Of a stretch of DNA of 43,823 nucleotides, positions 8,131-16,729 are shown piece by piece. The position numbers were made by a program, and so were the translations under genes. The stretch's first letter is position 1, and every line of letters begins with the position of its first letter. Origin of the DNA: Verrucomicrobiota bacterium. Lineage in GTDB: Bacteria > Verrucomicrobiota > Verrucomicrobiia > Chthoniobacterales > UBA10450. The stretch lies in the NCBI GenBank assembly GCA_003218475.1, contig QHNR01000041.1, positions 1-43,823 of the forward strand, written 5' to 3'. The notes below the pieces were generated by a model. The model saw only the letters and a list, made by a program, of their open reading frames with translations. It made no database searches and was not told the DNA's origin.

Positions 8131-9552
8131 TTAATTTTGCGGAAGGGGAGCTGACGTAGCGCTATCTGAAGAAGGCGAAGTGACGGCACTTTCTGGTTCG
8201 GCGTTCTTCGCCTGAGCTGCTTCGATCTCTTTTGCGTAAAGTTTCTTCATCGTTCCCTCAAAATCCAGGTCGACCTGAATATCTTTGGCGTCTACTCTGC
8301 TTTTGAGCGATGCGGCCTGCTTAATGAGACTGACTCTCATCTGATCATAGTTCTCACCTGAGATATGGACGGCGTTCACAAAGTAGTCTTTTACCTTCGC
8401 GGCCGAGCCGGGTTCGCTATCTTGCATCAAGCCTGCCAACCACTGCAACCGATTGTAGATCGTTTGGTCAATGTGGTGAGTCTCGTCGAGAATCGGAGTC
8501 ACAGAGATCGAGTTCTTTTCCCAGTTCATTCCGTCGTCGTTATCCTTGTAGATGATCCGCTTTAACGATTGAATAGGACTAACAGCGTCAGCCTTGTCCT
8601 TGTCGCTCACTTTGTCATCCCACTTCACTTTACCTTCATTGGTCACATAGTGTTGCAACTCGTCTATGCTGATGTTGCCCAGGCGATCAACCTGTCGAAA
8701 GATTGAATCCAAGATCACCCCGCGGGTCATGTCCTGTGCAAGAGCCAGGTCCTGAAGCGACTTCGCATCGTTCAAGTTTAAAATGTTTACCACTGGCGAC
8801 TTTGAGGACAGCACTTTGTAGAAGCTGTGTCCTCTAATCGCATCGCGTGTCCAATAGTCCTCGGGACTACTTTCTTCTCCTCGCGGGTTCTGGGCCAGAG
8901 ACCCATAGACAAGCTTGCCCCCAGAGAGAACTATGCTTGGCCTGGCCGCATTCACCTTGTCTCGCAGATTCGCCCAAGCCGCGGTGCATTCTGGATGGCC
9001 GGTCGTTCGGGCCTGGTTGCCGATCTTCTCGAACTCCTGGACATCCATCGTTCGATAAGTCGCGGGCGGCACATCGACAAGATGGCCGAGAAGCCGAGAC
9101 ACATAAAAGGAGGCGAGCCCCGACTGGGCCATGGTACCCACCTTGAACTTCGCTATCTTTTCGCCAGACCTTTTGTTACTGTACTTTTTGGTTTTGCCGG
9201 GGCGGTACGGACCTTCCGTTTTTTCAAACGTTTCCTTGCCTAACGTCGGAGGGAGCCGGTAGATTTCCACTCCCGCTGAAGTGTTATGGAGTTTCGGAAC
9301 GACACCCACGCTCTCGGGCCCGCTTGAGGCGTAGAAGTCGAGACTGCCGAGCTGATCGATCTTATTCTTGTCGCGCTTGGTGAACCAATCATTCGAGCCC
9401 GAGAGAGCCTCTTTCTCTTTGAGCTTCACATCAGGAGGAGTGAAGGGAAACTGGATCAGTCGCTGCGCGATTTCGGTAACACCATTAGGCGTTGGGTGGT
9501 CTATCAGTGGCGGGTCCCCGAGTGGCAGCGACTCATCGGATACAGAATTCAT
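8131..9552 (-). CDS. Kinase-fold protein (PI3/4K-Fam20C-like), paralogue
   Basis: A 473-residue protein sharing order and motifs with the downstream neighbour: EKIAKFKVG (candidate ATP lysine near 135-137), ASFYVSRLLGHLVDVPPATYR (147-167), RQVDRLGN (286-293, catalytic loop), and IIYKDNDDG (334-341, metal site). It also shares the N-terminal layout: DHPTPNGVTEIA against SHAAPNGTVELA, and a later NPRGEES against NPTGEQS. It lacks the peptidoglycan-binding module and ends in a Ser/Pro/Ala-rich tail. No signal peptide is present. A good Shine-Dalgarno (GGAGG at 9561-9565) supports the ATG at 9552. It is probably the first gene of a three-gene leftward operon ending with the M23 peptidase. Confidence 0.6.
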   Translation of the reverse strand: MNSVSDESLPLGDPPLIDHPTPNGVTEIAQRLIQFPFTPPDVKLKEKEALSGSNDWFTKRDKNKIDQLGSLDFYASSGPESVGVVPKLHNTSAGVEIYRLPPTLGKETFEKTEGPYRPGKTKKYSNKRSGEKIAKFKVGTMAQSGLASFYVSRLLGHLVDVPPATYRTMDVQEFEKIGNQARTTGHPECTAAWANLRDKVNAARPSIVLSGGKLVYGSLAQNPRGEESSPEDYWTRDAIRGHSFYKVLSSKSPVVNILNLNDAKSLQDLALAQDMTRGVILDSIFRQVDRLGNISIDELQHYVTNEGKVKWDDKVSDKDKADAVSPIQSLKRIIYKDNDDGMNWEKNSISVTPILDETHHIDQTIYNRLQWLAGLMQDSEPGSAAKVKDYFVNAVHISGENYDQMRVSLIKQAASLKSRVDAKDIQVDLDFEGTMKKLYAKEIEAAQAKNAEPESAVTSPSSDSATSAPLPQN

Positions 9553-9854
9553 ACTTCAATCCTCCGTTGCGCGTTAGAAAACGCTGATCACACAGTGTTG
9601 ACGAAAAATCCGCTAAAGAAAAGTAAAAATATCAATAAAATACGGCGAGCAAATGCCGCGCCAGACTAGACGTTTGTTTGGTCATTCATAGACGACGGCG
9701 ATGTCAACAAACAGTCTTGTTTTGCCAGCGATATGTGCCGGAAGTATCTAGGATTTTTGGAAGAATCGATTTGCTCTAAGAAACGATGGCTGCAGATTTG
9801 AACCAATTGCTATGCCTCCGAAAATGAAACGCGCGGCAAAGTAAGAGCGTCATT
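9553..9854. promoter_or_regulatory. Divergent intergenic region, likely promoters
   Basis: About 300 AT-rich bases separate the leftward kinase-like operon from the rightward propeller gene. The only firm signal is the ribosome binding site GGAGG (reverse strand, 9561-9565). A TTGACG at 9598 is followed by an A-rich stretch but by no good -10 box, so promoter positions are not assigned. Confidence 0.4.
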
Positions 9855-10811
9855 ATGCCGAAGGAATGGTATGTCAGCTTTCACGGCGGCGAAGAAAAGG
9901 CCTCGCTAAACAATATCCACGTCTATTCGACTGATGGAAAGCAATTGCGGAAGGCTTTAAACAAAAAAAGTCTTCCCGGGGGAACCAAACTTCGTGAGCT
10001 TCGCGGATTCGTATTCGGGCCGGATCAGAACCTGTATGTGGTCAACGCATATTTCGAATATAGCGAAGTCCTGAAGTTCAAGGGCGCGCTTAATGAAAAT
10101 GGACAGCACGATTTTGCCGAGGTCTTCGTAAAACGCCACGCTGAAATGAATCCAGGGATCGACCATCCCTTTAACGTGGTGTTTGATTCCGAAGGCGACC
10201 TTTACGTTTCGAGCCAGAATACTAATCTCATCGCTAGATATCACGGTCCCGCAAGCAAAACAGGTAAGCCAGGAACGCCGATGCCTCTTCCTCAAGGCCT
10301 CGATCGCGGAAAAGTGGATCTCCCGCCGGGAACGTTCATTCCGTCGGCGAAGCTTGCGTCAAACGGTCTCCTGGAAGTCAGGGCGGTGATTTTTGCACCA
10401 AACAATGATTTGTATGTCGCGGATCGGGCTGCCGATTGCGTACGAATTTATGAGGCCCGCACGGGGCGCCATTTGCGGAATCTTGTTTCGCGAACCGATC
10501 AGCTCGACAGGCCGATCCATTTGTTGCTTAGTTCAGATGGTCGTTACCTTCTTATCGGGAGCGGCGGGAACGATTCAATTCTGCGGCATGATCTTCAGCA
10601 GGGCTCCACGAGCGTCTTTGTCGAATCAAAGTCCGGGGGTCTCAATGGCCCCGCTGGAATGGCATTCGGCGATGACGGCTTTTTCTATGTTGCCAGTCGC
10701 AATTCAAAGGAAATTCTTCGTTACGGTTCGGTCGACGGGCGACCACACGGTAAGCCTTTCATCAAAGACCTGGCGGATAATCCCGAATTTTTGATGCTCG
10801 TACGCCATTGA
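9855..10811 (+). CDS. NHL/SMP-30-type beta-propeller protein
   Basis: A 318-residue protein made of repeated blade-like units with the pattern GPDQNLYVVNA, DSEGDLYVSSQ, APNNDLYVADR, SSDGRYLLIGS and GDDGFFYVASR, each followed by a short strand that reads like IxRY or VRIY. These are typical of NHL or SMP-30/gluconolactonase-like six-bladed propellers. Such proteins serve as binding scaffolds, lactonases or lyases; no catalytic metal site can be named here. There is no signal peptide, unlike most bacterial NHL proteins, so it may be cytoplasmic or exported by another route. It is divergent from the kinase-like genes and followed by a small lipoprotein gene. Confidence 0.75.
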   Translation: MPKEWYVSFHGGEEKASLNNIHVYSTDGKQLRKALNKKSLPGGTKLRELRGFVFGPDQNLYVVNAYFEYSEVLKFKGALNENGQHDFAEVFVKRHAEMNPGIDHPFNVVFDSEGDLYVSSQNTNLIARYHGPASKTGKPGTPMPLPQGLDRGKVDLPPGTFIPSAKLASNGLLEVRAVIFAPNNDLYVADRAADCVRIYEARTGRHLRNLVSRTDQLDRPIHLLLSSDGRYLLIGSGGNDSILRHDLQQGSTSVFVESKSGGLNGPAGMAFGDDGFFYVASRNSKEILRYGSVDGRPHGKPFIKDLADNPEFLMLVRH

Positions 10812-10890
10812 GCCTTTGCACCAACTGCTCAAAGCCAAAACTGCCCTATTCTAAAGGATTGACTGCGCTGTCGAAATTTGGCATTAACAA

Positions 10891-11295
10891 ATGTCCATGA
10901 AGAATTACCTCACAACAGCATCGATCGTGGCGTCGCTGGTTTTATCCGGCTGTGCTTCTGTAAACACGGCGCATACTCCTCCAGAAGGTAGCGCAGAGAG
11001 GAATGCAATCCTGCAGGCAGTTCACCATGCGTTAGCTCGTCAGGGACGGAAGAATCTCGTGCTGATTGTTCCATACCTGAAGGTTCATAACGGTTGGGCC
11101 TGGATACAGGTCAATCCGCAATCGGCAGATGGCAAGCAACATTACGAATCGCAGTCGGGACTTCTGCAGCAGACAACGAACAAATGGAAGCTACTGGAAT
11201 GGATGCCCGCCGAGGAAGGAACCGATTACAAAAAATACTTCACAAATCTGAAAGCCAAATACCCATCCGCCCCACCTGATATTTTCCCTCAGTAA
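10891..11295 (+). CDS. Small lipoprotein, unknown function
   Basis: A 134-residue protein with a clear lipoprotein signal: Lys, a hydrophobic stretch and the lipobox LSGC with the lipidated cysteine at about residue 21. The mature part is about 113 residues and includes VHNGWAWIQVNPQ and a tryptophan-rich KWKLLEWMP segment, reminiscent of small periplasmic proteins that bind wall or surface polymers. I do not recognise a named family. ATG at 10891 or 10897 may be used. It follows the propeller gene by 80 bases on the same strand and may be cotranscribed. Confidence 0.7.
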   Translation: MSMKNYLTTASIVASLVLSGCASVNTAHTPPEGSAERNAILQAVHHALARQGRKNLVLIVPYLKVHNGWAWIQVNPQSADGKQHYESQSGLLQQTTNKWKLLEWMPAEEGTDYKKYFTNLKAKYPSAPPDIFPQ

Positions 11296-11337
11296 CCGGC
11301 TGTCTCTAAATAAAAAGTCCTGTCTAGGAAAAGATTA

Positions 11338-11634
11338 TCACTTCTCCTGAGGTTCCTCTCGCCTGTCATTGGTGGCGGCGTTGTCCTTTCTCTCGCCAAT
11401 TGTGCCAGCAAGGCCGCGCGCCATCTGCATTGTGTAGCTTAGTGGCGATTTTGTTTTCATCTGCGCGCGACGATCGCGTGTTCGCTGCGATTCGTAAACC
11501 GGGTGCGCACTGATGATTGATAGATTGACACTCTGATTGTTACTGACTAGGCTGCCCGGCACCATGAAGGACGCCCTGAGTGTTTTGTTGCGCCTTCTAC
11601 TCAGCATTTTGCTGTCGCATGCGCTTGAACCCAA
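11338..11634 (-). CDS. Possible small hypothetical protein
   Basis: A 98-codon open frame in an otherwise empty 420-base gap. Its middle (ASFMVPGSLVSNNQSVNLS) reads somewhat like a beta-strand protein, but both ends are charged and low in complexity, and no family is recognised. It could be real, a remnant, or chance. Nothing else was seen in 11296-11716. Confidence 0.25.
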   Translation of the reverse strand: MGSSACDSKMLSRRRNKTLRASFMVPGSLVSNNQSVNLSIISAHPVYESQRTRDRRAQMKTKSPLSYTMQMARGLAGTIGERKDNAATNDRREEPQEK

Positions 11635-11716
11635 GCCATGCCCCAGTTACCGGAACTTATGATTATGCCGGTTATGCAGAAATCGGGCGCGCGAAAAAGA
11701 TTGGCAAAGCGATAAC

Positions 11717-12607
11717 ATGTTTGGATCTACAATTCTCGACGCAGCGATCGGGATAATCTTCATTTATCTGTTGGTGAGTTTGGTTATCAGCGCGATAAAC
11801 GAGCTGATCGCTGCGATGCTAAAATCTCGCGCGAAAAACCTTTCGCAAGGTATTCAGGCGCTGCTTCAGGATCCTTCGCAGGCTGGTTGGGTGGCACGAC
11901 TCTATCAGCATCCCTTAATCCAGAGCTTGTCGCCGCCTAATAGTAAGCCTTCTTACATACCTTCTCGCACATTTGCGCTTGCATTATTGGATCTGATTGC
12001 GCCGGCCTCTACGGATGGGAGCCGGACACTGGCCGATCTCAAAGCAGGAATGGTCAATTTGCCGGAGCCGCTTCAAAGGACGCTAACCAACTTATTGGAC
12101 GAAGCGCAACATGACGTGGAGCGGTTAAAGACTCAGATCGAAATTTGGTTTAATAACGGAATGGATCGCGCCAGTGGCTGGTACAAACGCAAGACTCAGT
12201 GGATCCAGTTTTTTCTTGGGTTAAGTCTTGTTATTCTTCTTAACATCGACAGTGTGCATATCGGTCGAGCGCTTTTCGCGGTCAATTCTCCACTGCGAGC
12301 CTCGCTGGTCGAGAGTGCCAAGAGCTTCGTCGCTGAACCTGGAGGGGCAAACAAGCCCATTAAAGATGTGGTAGACGCAATTAGCACCGCATCCTTGCCA
12401 ATTGGTTGGACTGAAGTTCCGAAGCGCGATCAATGGCTAACCATCGCCTTGGGCTGGCTGATTACAGCACTCGCCGTTTCCCTGGGTGCACCGTTTTGGT
12501 TCGATCTCCTGAATAAGTTTGTCAACATTCGTGCGTCGGGAAAGGCACCGGAAGAAGAGCCGAAGCCACCCAAAGAAGTTCCTGCTCCTAAAGAACCTGG
12601 CGGCTGA
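11717..12607 (+). CDS. Conserved membrane protein of unknown function
   Basis: A 296-residue protein with an N-terminal membrane helix (residues 8-32), a soluble helical middle of about 130 residues, a second helix near 165-182 and a third near 240-258, then a Pro/Glu/Lys-rich tail. Strongly family-like strings are PSYIPSRTFALALLD, SGWYKRKTQWI, and LGWLITALAVSLGAPFWFD. I know this pattern as a widespread but uncharacterised bacterial membrane protein family; I cannot attach a function. The large loop between helices 2 and 3 probably faces the periplasm. It lies in the accessory region with wall-active and lipase genes, so a role at the envelope is a reasonable guess only. Confidence 0.7.
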   Translation: MFGSTILDAAIGIIFIYLLVSLVISAINELIAAMLKSRAKNLSQGIQALLQDPSQAGWVARLYQHPLIQSLSPPNSKPSYIPSRTFALALLDLIAPASTDGSRTLADLKAGMVNLPEPLQRTLTNLLDEAQHDVERLKTQIEIWFNNGMDRASGWYKRKTQWIQFFLGLSLVILLNIDSVHIGRALFAVNSPLRASLVESAKSFVAEPGGANKPIKDVVDAISTASLPIGWTEVPKRDQWLTIALGWLITALAVSLGAPFWFDLLNKFVNIRASGKAPEEEPKPPKEVPAPKEPGG

Positions 12608-12690
12608 ACTGATTTGTTCAGGCTAGACAAGGGTACCATCAGCGTGGGTTGAGCCAGCGCCAGCCGCCCCTCAAATAGCCACCCAAGCAA

Positions 12691-13585
12691 TTAACCCTCT
12701 GGAATCACTGGCTCCTGCTCTTTTGCTTTTCGAAAAATCATCCAGACTCTGGCAAGAACGAGCGCGGCACCTAACAAGGAAGAGATAGGAAAGCTTTCGC
12801 CGCCTAACACCCACCCGAGCATGACGGCACCTGGTGGGTGTGATGAGTGAGATACTTTGCAGCTGCGCCACGGTCAGTCGCGGCAGGAGCCAGTAAAGAA
12901 GTAGAAACGTGAGCGCCGATCCGATAACGGCGAGATACAGCAGGCAGAAGATTGCCATTGCAGTCCAGTGAAAGTGTGCCGGGTTTCCATCAATGGCAAA
13001 CCCAAGAACTAACAATGGGGCAATTCCAAAAATCATCTGCCACGCGGCCAGGATAGCGGGCGCGAGCTGGATCGATCGCGCCTTGACCAAGACTTTGGCG
13101 TAAGTCGCGCTGGCAGCTCCGATAACAATTCCTAGACCGCCCCAGAAAGCAAGCCGCCCGTTAGAACCGAGTAGCCGCCTACAAATTAGAGCGACACCAT
13201 CGAGCGCGATGATTGCGCCGCCAAGCTTTTGCAAACGTAACGGTTCATCCGGCAGCATCCAATGTACGAAGATCATGCCGAAAATCGGAATAGTTGCCTG
13301 CAGGACAGCAGCAAGACCCGATGAGACATGTAGCTCTGCCCAGAACAGTAACGTGTAGTTGACAGCGAACATAAGGATTCCCGTAATTGCCAGCACTGCG
13401 TAATCCAACGCCGGTGGCTGCAGCCGCACTGAGCCGACTGATACGGCGAGAAGCACAATGACCGCGATCAGAAAACGGATTCCGGTATGGGAGATCGGCG
13501 GCAGGTCGCGCAATCCAACCTTGATAGCCAGTCACGTCGAACTCCATCGAGCTTTAGGCTGCCAATGGCGCTTTAACTGTGCACC
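12691..13585 (-). pseudogene. Decayed EamA-family (DMT) transporter gene
   Basis: Comparison with the intact paralogue at 15100 shows two lesions. First, the frame encoding the conserved start WSST-LAIKVGLRDLPP carries a TGA at 13532-13534 where the paralogue has the codon for tryptophan (TGG). Second, one extra base near 12829-12842 shifts the frame just after SLITP; reading the other frame restores AVMLGWVLGGESFPISS and ends with IPEG at 12691, as in the paralogue. A shortened product starting at MRDLPP would lose the first helix and the last helices. The original was a ten-helix drug/metabolite exporter. Confidence 0.85.
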
Positions 13586-13748
13586 TGTTCTTCTCATCGA
13601 CACTTCTTGTTTAAGCACCGCACGGCGTTGCGGCTAGAAGATTGCATGCGAGGATACACACTGTTGAGAGGCTTTGTGAAAATTCTTCTCGTCACGTCAG
13701 TCACAATTCGGTTAACGAAAAGATTCTTCGCGAGATCTGACGACTCAC

Positions 13749-14414
13749 ATGAGAACAATAGGCACCATCCAAGGCAATGACATAATCGAGCTGGATGATG
13801 GCAGTGTAAGGTTCTTCGCGGGCGCGACGATCGACGGTGACGGCACAAACGGTCAATTTGGTCAGCCGCCCTGTTATGCTCCGGCATCTTACCACGGACA
13901 GACGCTGGATGTTCTCGCAAATGCCGGTCAGCCAGGGAATTGGTTCGGCGTCGTCACCGATACGGGCGATGAAACGGGCACACCCATCGTGCAAAAAGCT
14001 ACCGACCCCTGCTCCGGCGCGTACGTTTCGGCAACTTCGCTGTATCTGTTCGACAAAAATGGACAGCCGCTGCCGGATTGTTGCCCGTTCAAATATGTGG
14101 ACTCGGCGACGGTACCTTTCATCGTTGTGCCGCCGATGATCGTTAGCGGTGTGTCCGGCATCGCGCTCGGTTGCCGCTGTCTCGTGACGAATTCGGGAAC
14201 TGGAAAAACGATCGAAGCTGTCGTCGCAGATATCGGACCGTCGAATCACCTTGGCGAAATCAGCGTCGCCTGCGCTAAAGCAATCGGCGTTTCGACCGGA
14301 ACAACTCATCCAGCGAACGGCGGGGGTGCAGCGTCGCCGACGATTCGCTATCAGCTCTTTCCCGGAACAGCGGCGGTTGTTAACGGCGTAACCTATCCAT
14401 TGCAACCCAGCTAG
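13749..14414 (+). CDS. GH75 chitosanase-like protein
   Basis: A 221-residue protein resembling glycoside hydrolase family 75 (fungal-type chitosanase). It has an early IDGDG motif, the PFIVVPPM segment (123-130), and AVVADIGPSNHLGEIS (157-172), in which D161 and E170 are the likely catalytic pair of this family; it ends with the conserved YQLFPGT. Chitosanases hydrolyse beta-1,4 bonds in partly deacetylated chitin. There is no signal peptide, unlike secreted chitosanases, which is odd. Several cysteines are present (CCP, GCRC), more than expected of a cytoplasmic protein. It lies between the dead and intact transporter copies. Function as chitosanase is inferred from motif order. Confidence 0.65.
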   Translation: MRTIGTIQGNDIIELDDGSVRFFAGATIDGDGTNGQFGQPPCYAPASYHGQTLDVLANAGQPGNWFGVVTDTGDETGTPIVQKATDPCSGAYVSATSLYLFDKNGQPLPDCCPFKYVDSATVPFIVVPPMIVSGVSGIALGCRCLVTNSGTGKTIEAVVADIGPSNHLGEISVACAKAIGVSTGTTHPANGGGAASPTIRYQLFPGTAAVVNGVTYPLQPS

Positions 14415-14425
14415 TTCTCCGGAAA

Positions 14426-15019
14426 TTGTGCAGCGTGCTAAATTCCCGCGTGTTGCGCAAGTCGCTGGTCACGTTTTCGGCCCTGTTGTGTTCCGGCTTC
14501 TTCTTCGGATTGTACTTGCTGCGGGCGTTAGCTGCGGAGTCCTCTTATGCGCCTCCGCCCTTCGCCTGCGAGGTTCGTTATCACTTTCGCGAGCATTTCC
14601 GTCATGCAAAGCCCGGGGAGAAAAGCGTCTCAGCGCCATCATTTGAACGCGAGGCGCTGCCAACGTCCCACGTTGCGATTTCGGACGGCGTATCGGAACG
14701 AATCGTAGAAGGGCGCGTGGCACACCTGCCGTATCACTTTTCAGTAAAGATTAGTCGGGGAAGCGATAGCGAAAGCGGAACTCTTGAAGTCGATGTTCTG
14801 GATAGCTCGGGCAACTCTCTCGCTGGATTTCCGCAGGTGATGCCCAATCCTCTTACAAAGACAGGGGACTCGAGTCGGAAGGAATTCGAGCTGCCCGTTG
14901 AACAGGACCTCAAAAAGAAGATCAAGAAAATGCTCCTCGCGCAGGACCAGTTCCTCACCCATGTCGATTTAATTGTTGGAATGGACGATGATTTTCTATC
15001 GGCGGATTTTCCAAAGTGA
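14426..15019 (+). CDS. Exported protein of unknown function
   Basis: A 197-residue protein with an N-terminal hydrophobic stretch (about residues 15-36, ending in ALA-AES), so a signal peptide with cleavage near residue 37 is likely. The rest is a mainly beta pattern (YHFSVKISRG, SGTLEVDVLDSSG) followed by a lysine-rich helix. No family is recognised. Start codon is uncertain: TTG at 14426 and GTG at 14435 are both in frame. It starts 11 bases after the chitosanase-like gene and could be translated from the same message. Confidence 0.6.
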   Translation: MCSVLNSRVLRKSLVTFSALLCSGFFFGLYLLRALAAESSYAPPPFACEVRYHFREHFRHAKPGEKSVSAPSFEREALPTSHVAISDGVSERIVEGRVAHLPYHFSVKISRGSDSESGTLEVDVLDSSGNSLAGFPQVMPNPLTKTGDSSRKEFELPVEQDLKKKIKKMLLAQDQFLTHVDLIVGMDDDFLSADFPK

Positions 15020-15099
15020 TCTGAAGCGCATCTAATCTGCGCCCATTGGTGCTTGCATTCTTCATGACACCCGACGCGGGCGCATTTTGCTTACTCTAG

Positions 15100-16074
15100 C
15101 TAGCCCTCGGGAAATTGGATAACTCTCTCATCTCCTTCTATCGTAAGTTCCTTCACCTTCCCCTTGCGAAAAATCATCCAGATGCCGGTAAGAACGAGCG
15201 CGGCACCTAACAAGGACGAGATCGGAAACGTTTCGCCGCCCAAGAGCCACCCGAGCATAACTGCACCGGGCGGCGTGATAAGCGAGATGCTTTGCAACTG
15301 CGCAACAGTCAGTCGGGGCAGGAGCCAGTAAAGAAGCAGAAAGGTGAGTGCCGACCCGATAACGGCAAGATACAGCAGGCAGAACAGGGCCATTGCAGTC
15401 CAGTGAAAGCGTGCCGGATTTCCATCAATGGCAAACCCAATAACTAACAATGGGGCAATTCCAAAAATCATCTGCCACGCGGCCAGCATAGCGGGCGCGA
15501 GCTGGATCGATCGCGCCTTGACTAAGACGTTGGCGTAGGCGGCGCTGGCGGCTCCAACGACAACTGCTACCCCACCCCAGAAAGCGAGCGACCCGCTAAA
15601 CCCTAGCAGTCGCCCACAGATCACTGCCACGCCACCGAGGGCGATAAGCACGCCGGCAAGCTTTTGAAACCGTAGCGGTTCATCCGGCAGCATCCAATGT
15701 GCGAAGATCATGCCGAAAACAGGAATCGTAGCCTGCAAGACGGCAGCAAGACCCGATGAGACATGTAGCTCCGCCCAGAACAGCAAGGTGTAGTTCACGG
15801 CGAACATAAGGATTCCCGTGATCGCCAGAACCGCATAATCGTTGCGGCGCAGCGGGAGCAATCGCGTACGGCCAAACGAGATCGCTATCAACACGGCGAT
15901 CGCGATTAGAAAACGAATCGCCACAAACGAAATCGGCGGCAGATCGCGGAGGCCAATCTTAATGGCAAGCCACGTCGAGCTCCAAACCACGCAAAGCGTC
16001 AACCAAGCCAACGGCACGCCCCATCCCCGTTTGGGACGCAAACTGTGTTTCAGCCTTGCAATTTCCCTTTTCAT
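15100..16074 (-). CDS. EamA-family (DMT) transporter
   Basis: A protein of 324 residues with ten hydrophobic segments in two EamA halves, typical of drug/metabolite exporters such as RhaT/YdcZ relatives. Recognisable parts are WSSTWLAIKIGLRDLPPISF in helix 1, NYTLLFWAELHVSSGLAAVL in the first half, and ALTFLLLYWLLPRLTVAQLQ followed by PPGAVMLGWLLGGE in the second. The ATG at 16074 is preferred to an upstream GTG or ATG because it precedes a normal EamA start (charged residues then helix 1). Substrate cannot be predicted. A closely related but broken copy lies at 12691-13585. Confidence 0.85.
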   Translation of the reverse strand: MKREIARLKHSLRPKRGWGVPLAWLTLCVVWSSTWLAIKIGLRDLPPISFVAIRFLIAIAVLIAISFGRTRLLPLRRNDYAVLAITGILMFAVNYTLLFWAELHVSSGLAAVLQATIPVFGMIFAHWMLPDEPLRFQKLAGVLIALGGVAVICGRLLGFSGSLAFWGGVAVVVGAASAAYANVLVKARSIQLAPAMLAAWQMIFGIAPLLVIGFAIDGNPARFHWTAMALFCLLYLAVIGSALTFLLLYWLLPRLTVAQLQSISLITPPGAVMLGWLLGGETFPISSLLGAALVLTGIWMIFRKGKVKELTIEGDERVIQFPEG

Positions 16075-16210
16075 TCCCGCGCGCGACCATCGCGTCTTGG
16101 TTACGATCCGTAAAGACGAACTGGTGCCCGAACCCGAGGAAGCCCACGAAAGATTCTTCTTGTCACCCGGCGGGCATTCCACTAAAACCCACGCCAACCA
16201 ACCTTAACTC

Positions 16211-16669
16211 ATGAAATCACTCCTAAAACTCTCGCTTACTGCATTTTGTCTCTTGCTTTCAATCCATGTTTTGGTCGCCGAGGAACCAGGAACTTCTTCT
16301 GCCGGCGGCGGCAGTCCCGTTCCGGGGATTATCGGGCTTCTCATCGCGCTGCTGGTAATTGTGGCGACGTGGAAAGTATTCACCAAAGCAGGACAACCGG
16401 GTTGGGCCAGCATCATCCCGATCTACAATCTCTACATTTGGTGCAAGATCGTCGGCCGGCCATGGTGGTGGATTCTGTTGATGCTCATTCCTTTGGTTAA
16501 CTTCGTCGTGGCAATTATTCTTTGCATCGATCTGGCGAAGAGCTTCGGCAAAGGCGCAGGATTCGGAATTGGCCTTGCTTTACTGGGAGTCATTTTTCTT
16601 CCCATTCTTGGCTTTGGCAGTGCCCAGTATCAAGCACCAGCGGCTGCGCAAGGAGCGGCCGTTTCTTAA
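16211..16669 (+). CDS. DUF5684-type membrane protein
   Basis: A 152-residue protein with a cleavable signal (residues 1-23, ending VLVAEE) followed by a glycine-rich linker and three membrane helices. FTKAGQPGWASIIPIYN, the aromatic GRPWWWILLMLIPL, and DLAKSFGKGAGFGIGL are the typical motifs of DUF5684, a widespread small membrane domain of unknown function. It is divergent from the EamA transporter with 136 bases between them. Confidence 0.8.
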   Translation: MKSLLKLSLTAFCLLLSIHVLVAEEPGTSSAGGGSPVPGIIGLLIALLVIVATWKVFTKAGQPGWASIIPIYNLYIWCKIVGRPWWWILLMLIPLVNFVVAIILCIDLAKSFGKGAGFGIGLALLGVIFLPILGFGSAQYQAPAAAQGAAVS

Positions 16670-16729
16670 CCGCAGTAAGTGGCTTCGGAGTGCTCTTCGT
16701 TTGGGTCGCGCTGCTCGAGGTGAGCGTAG

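Noticed and set aside
13532-13534. TGA in the transporter as a possible recoded codon
   Set aside because: The same gene also has a frameshift, and no SECIS-like element is seen; simple decay is the better reading.
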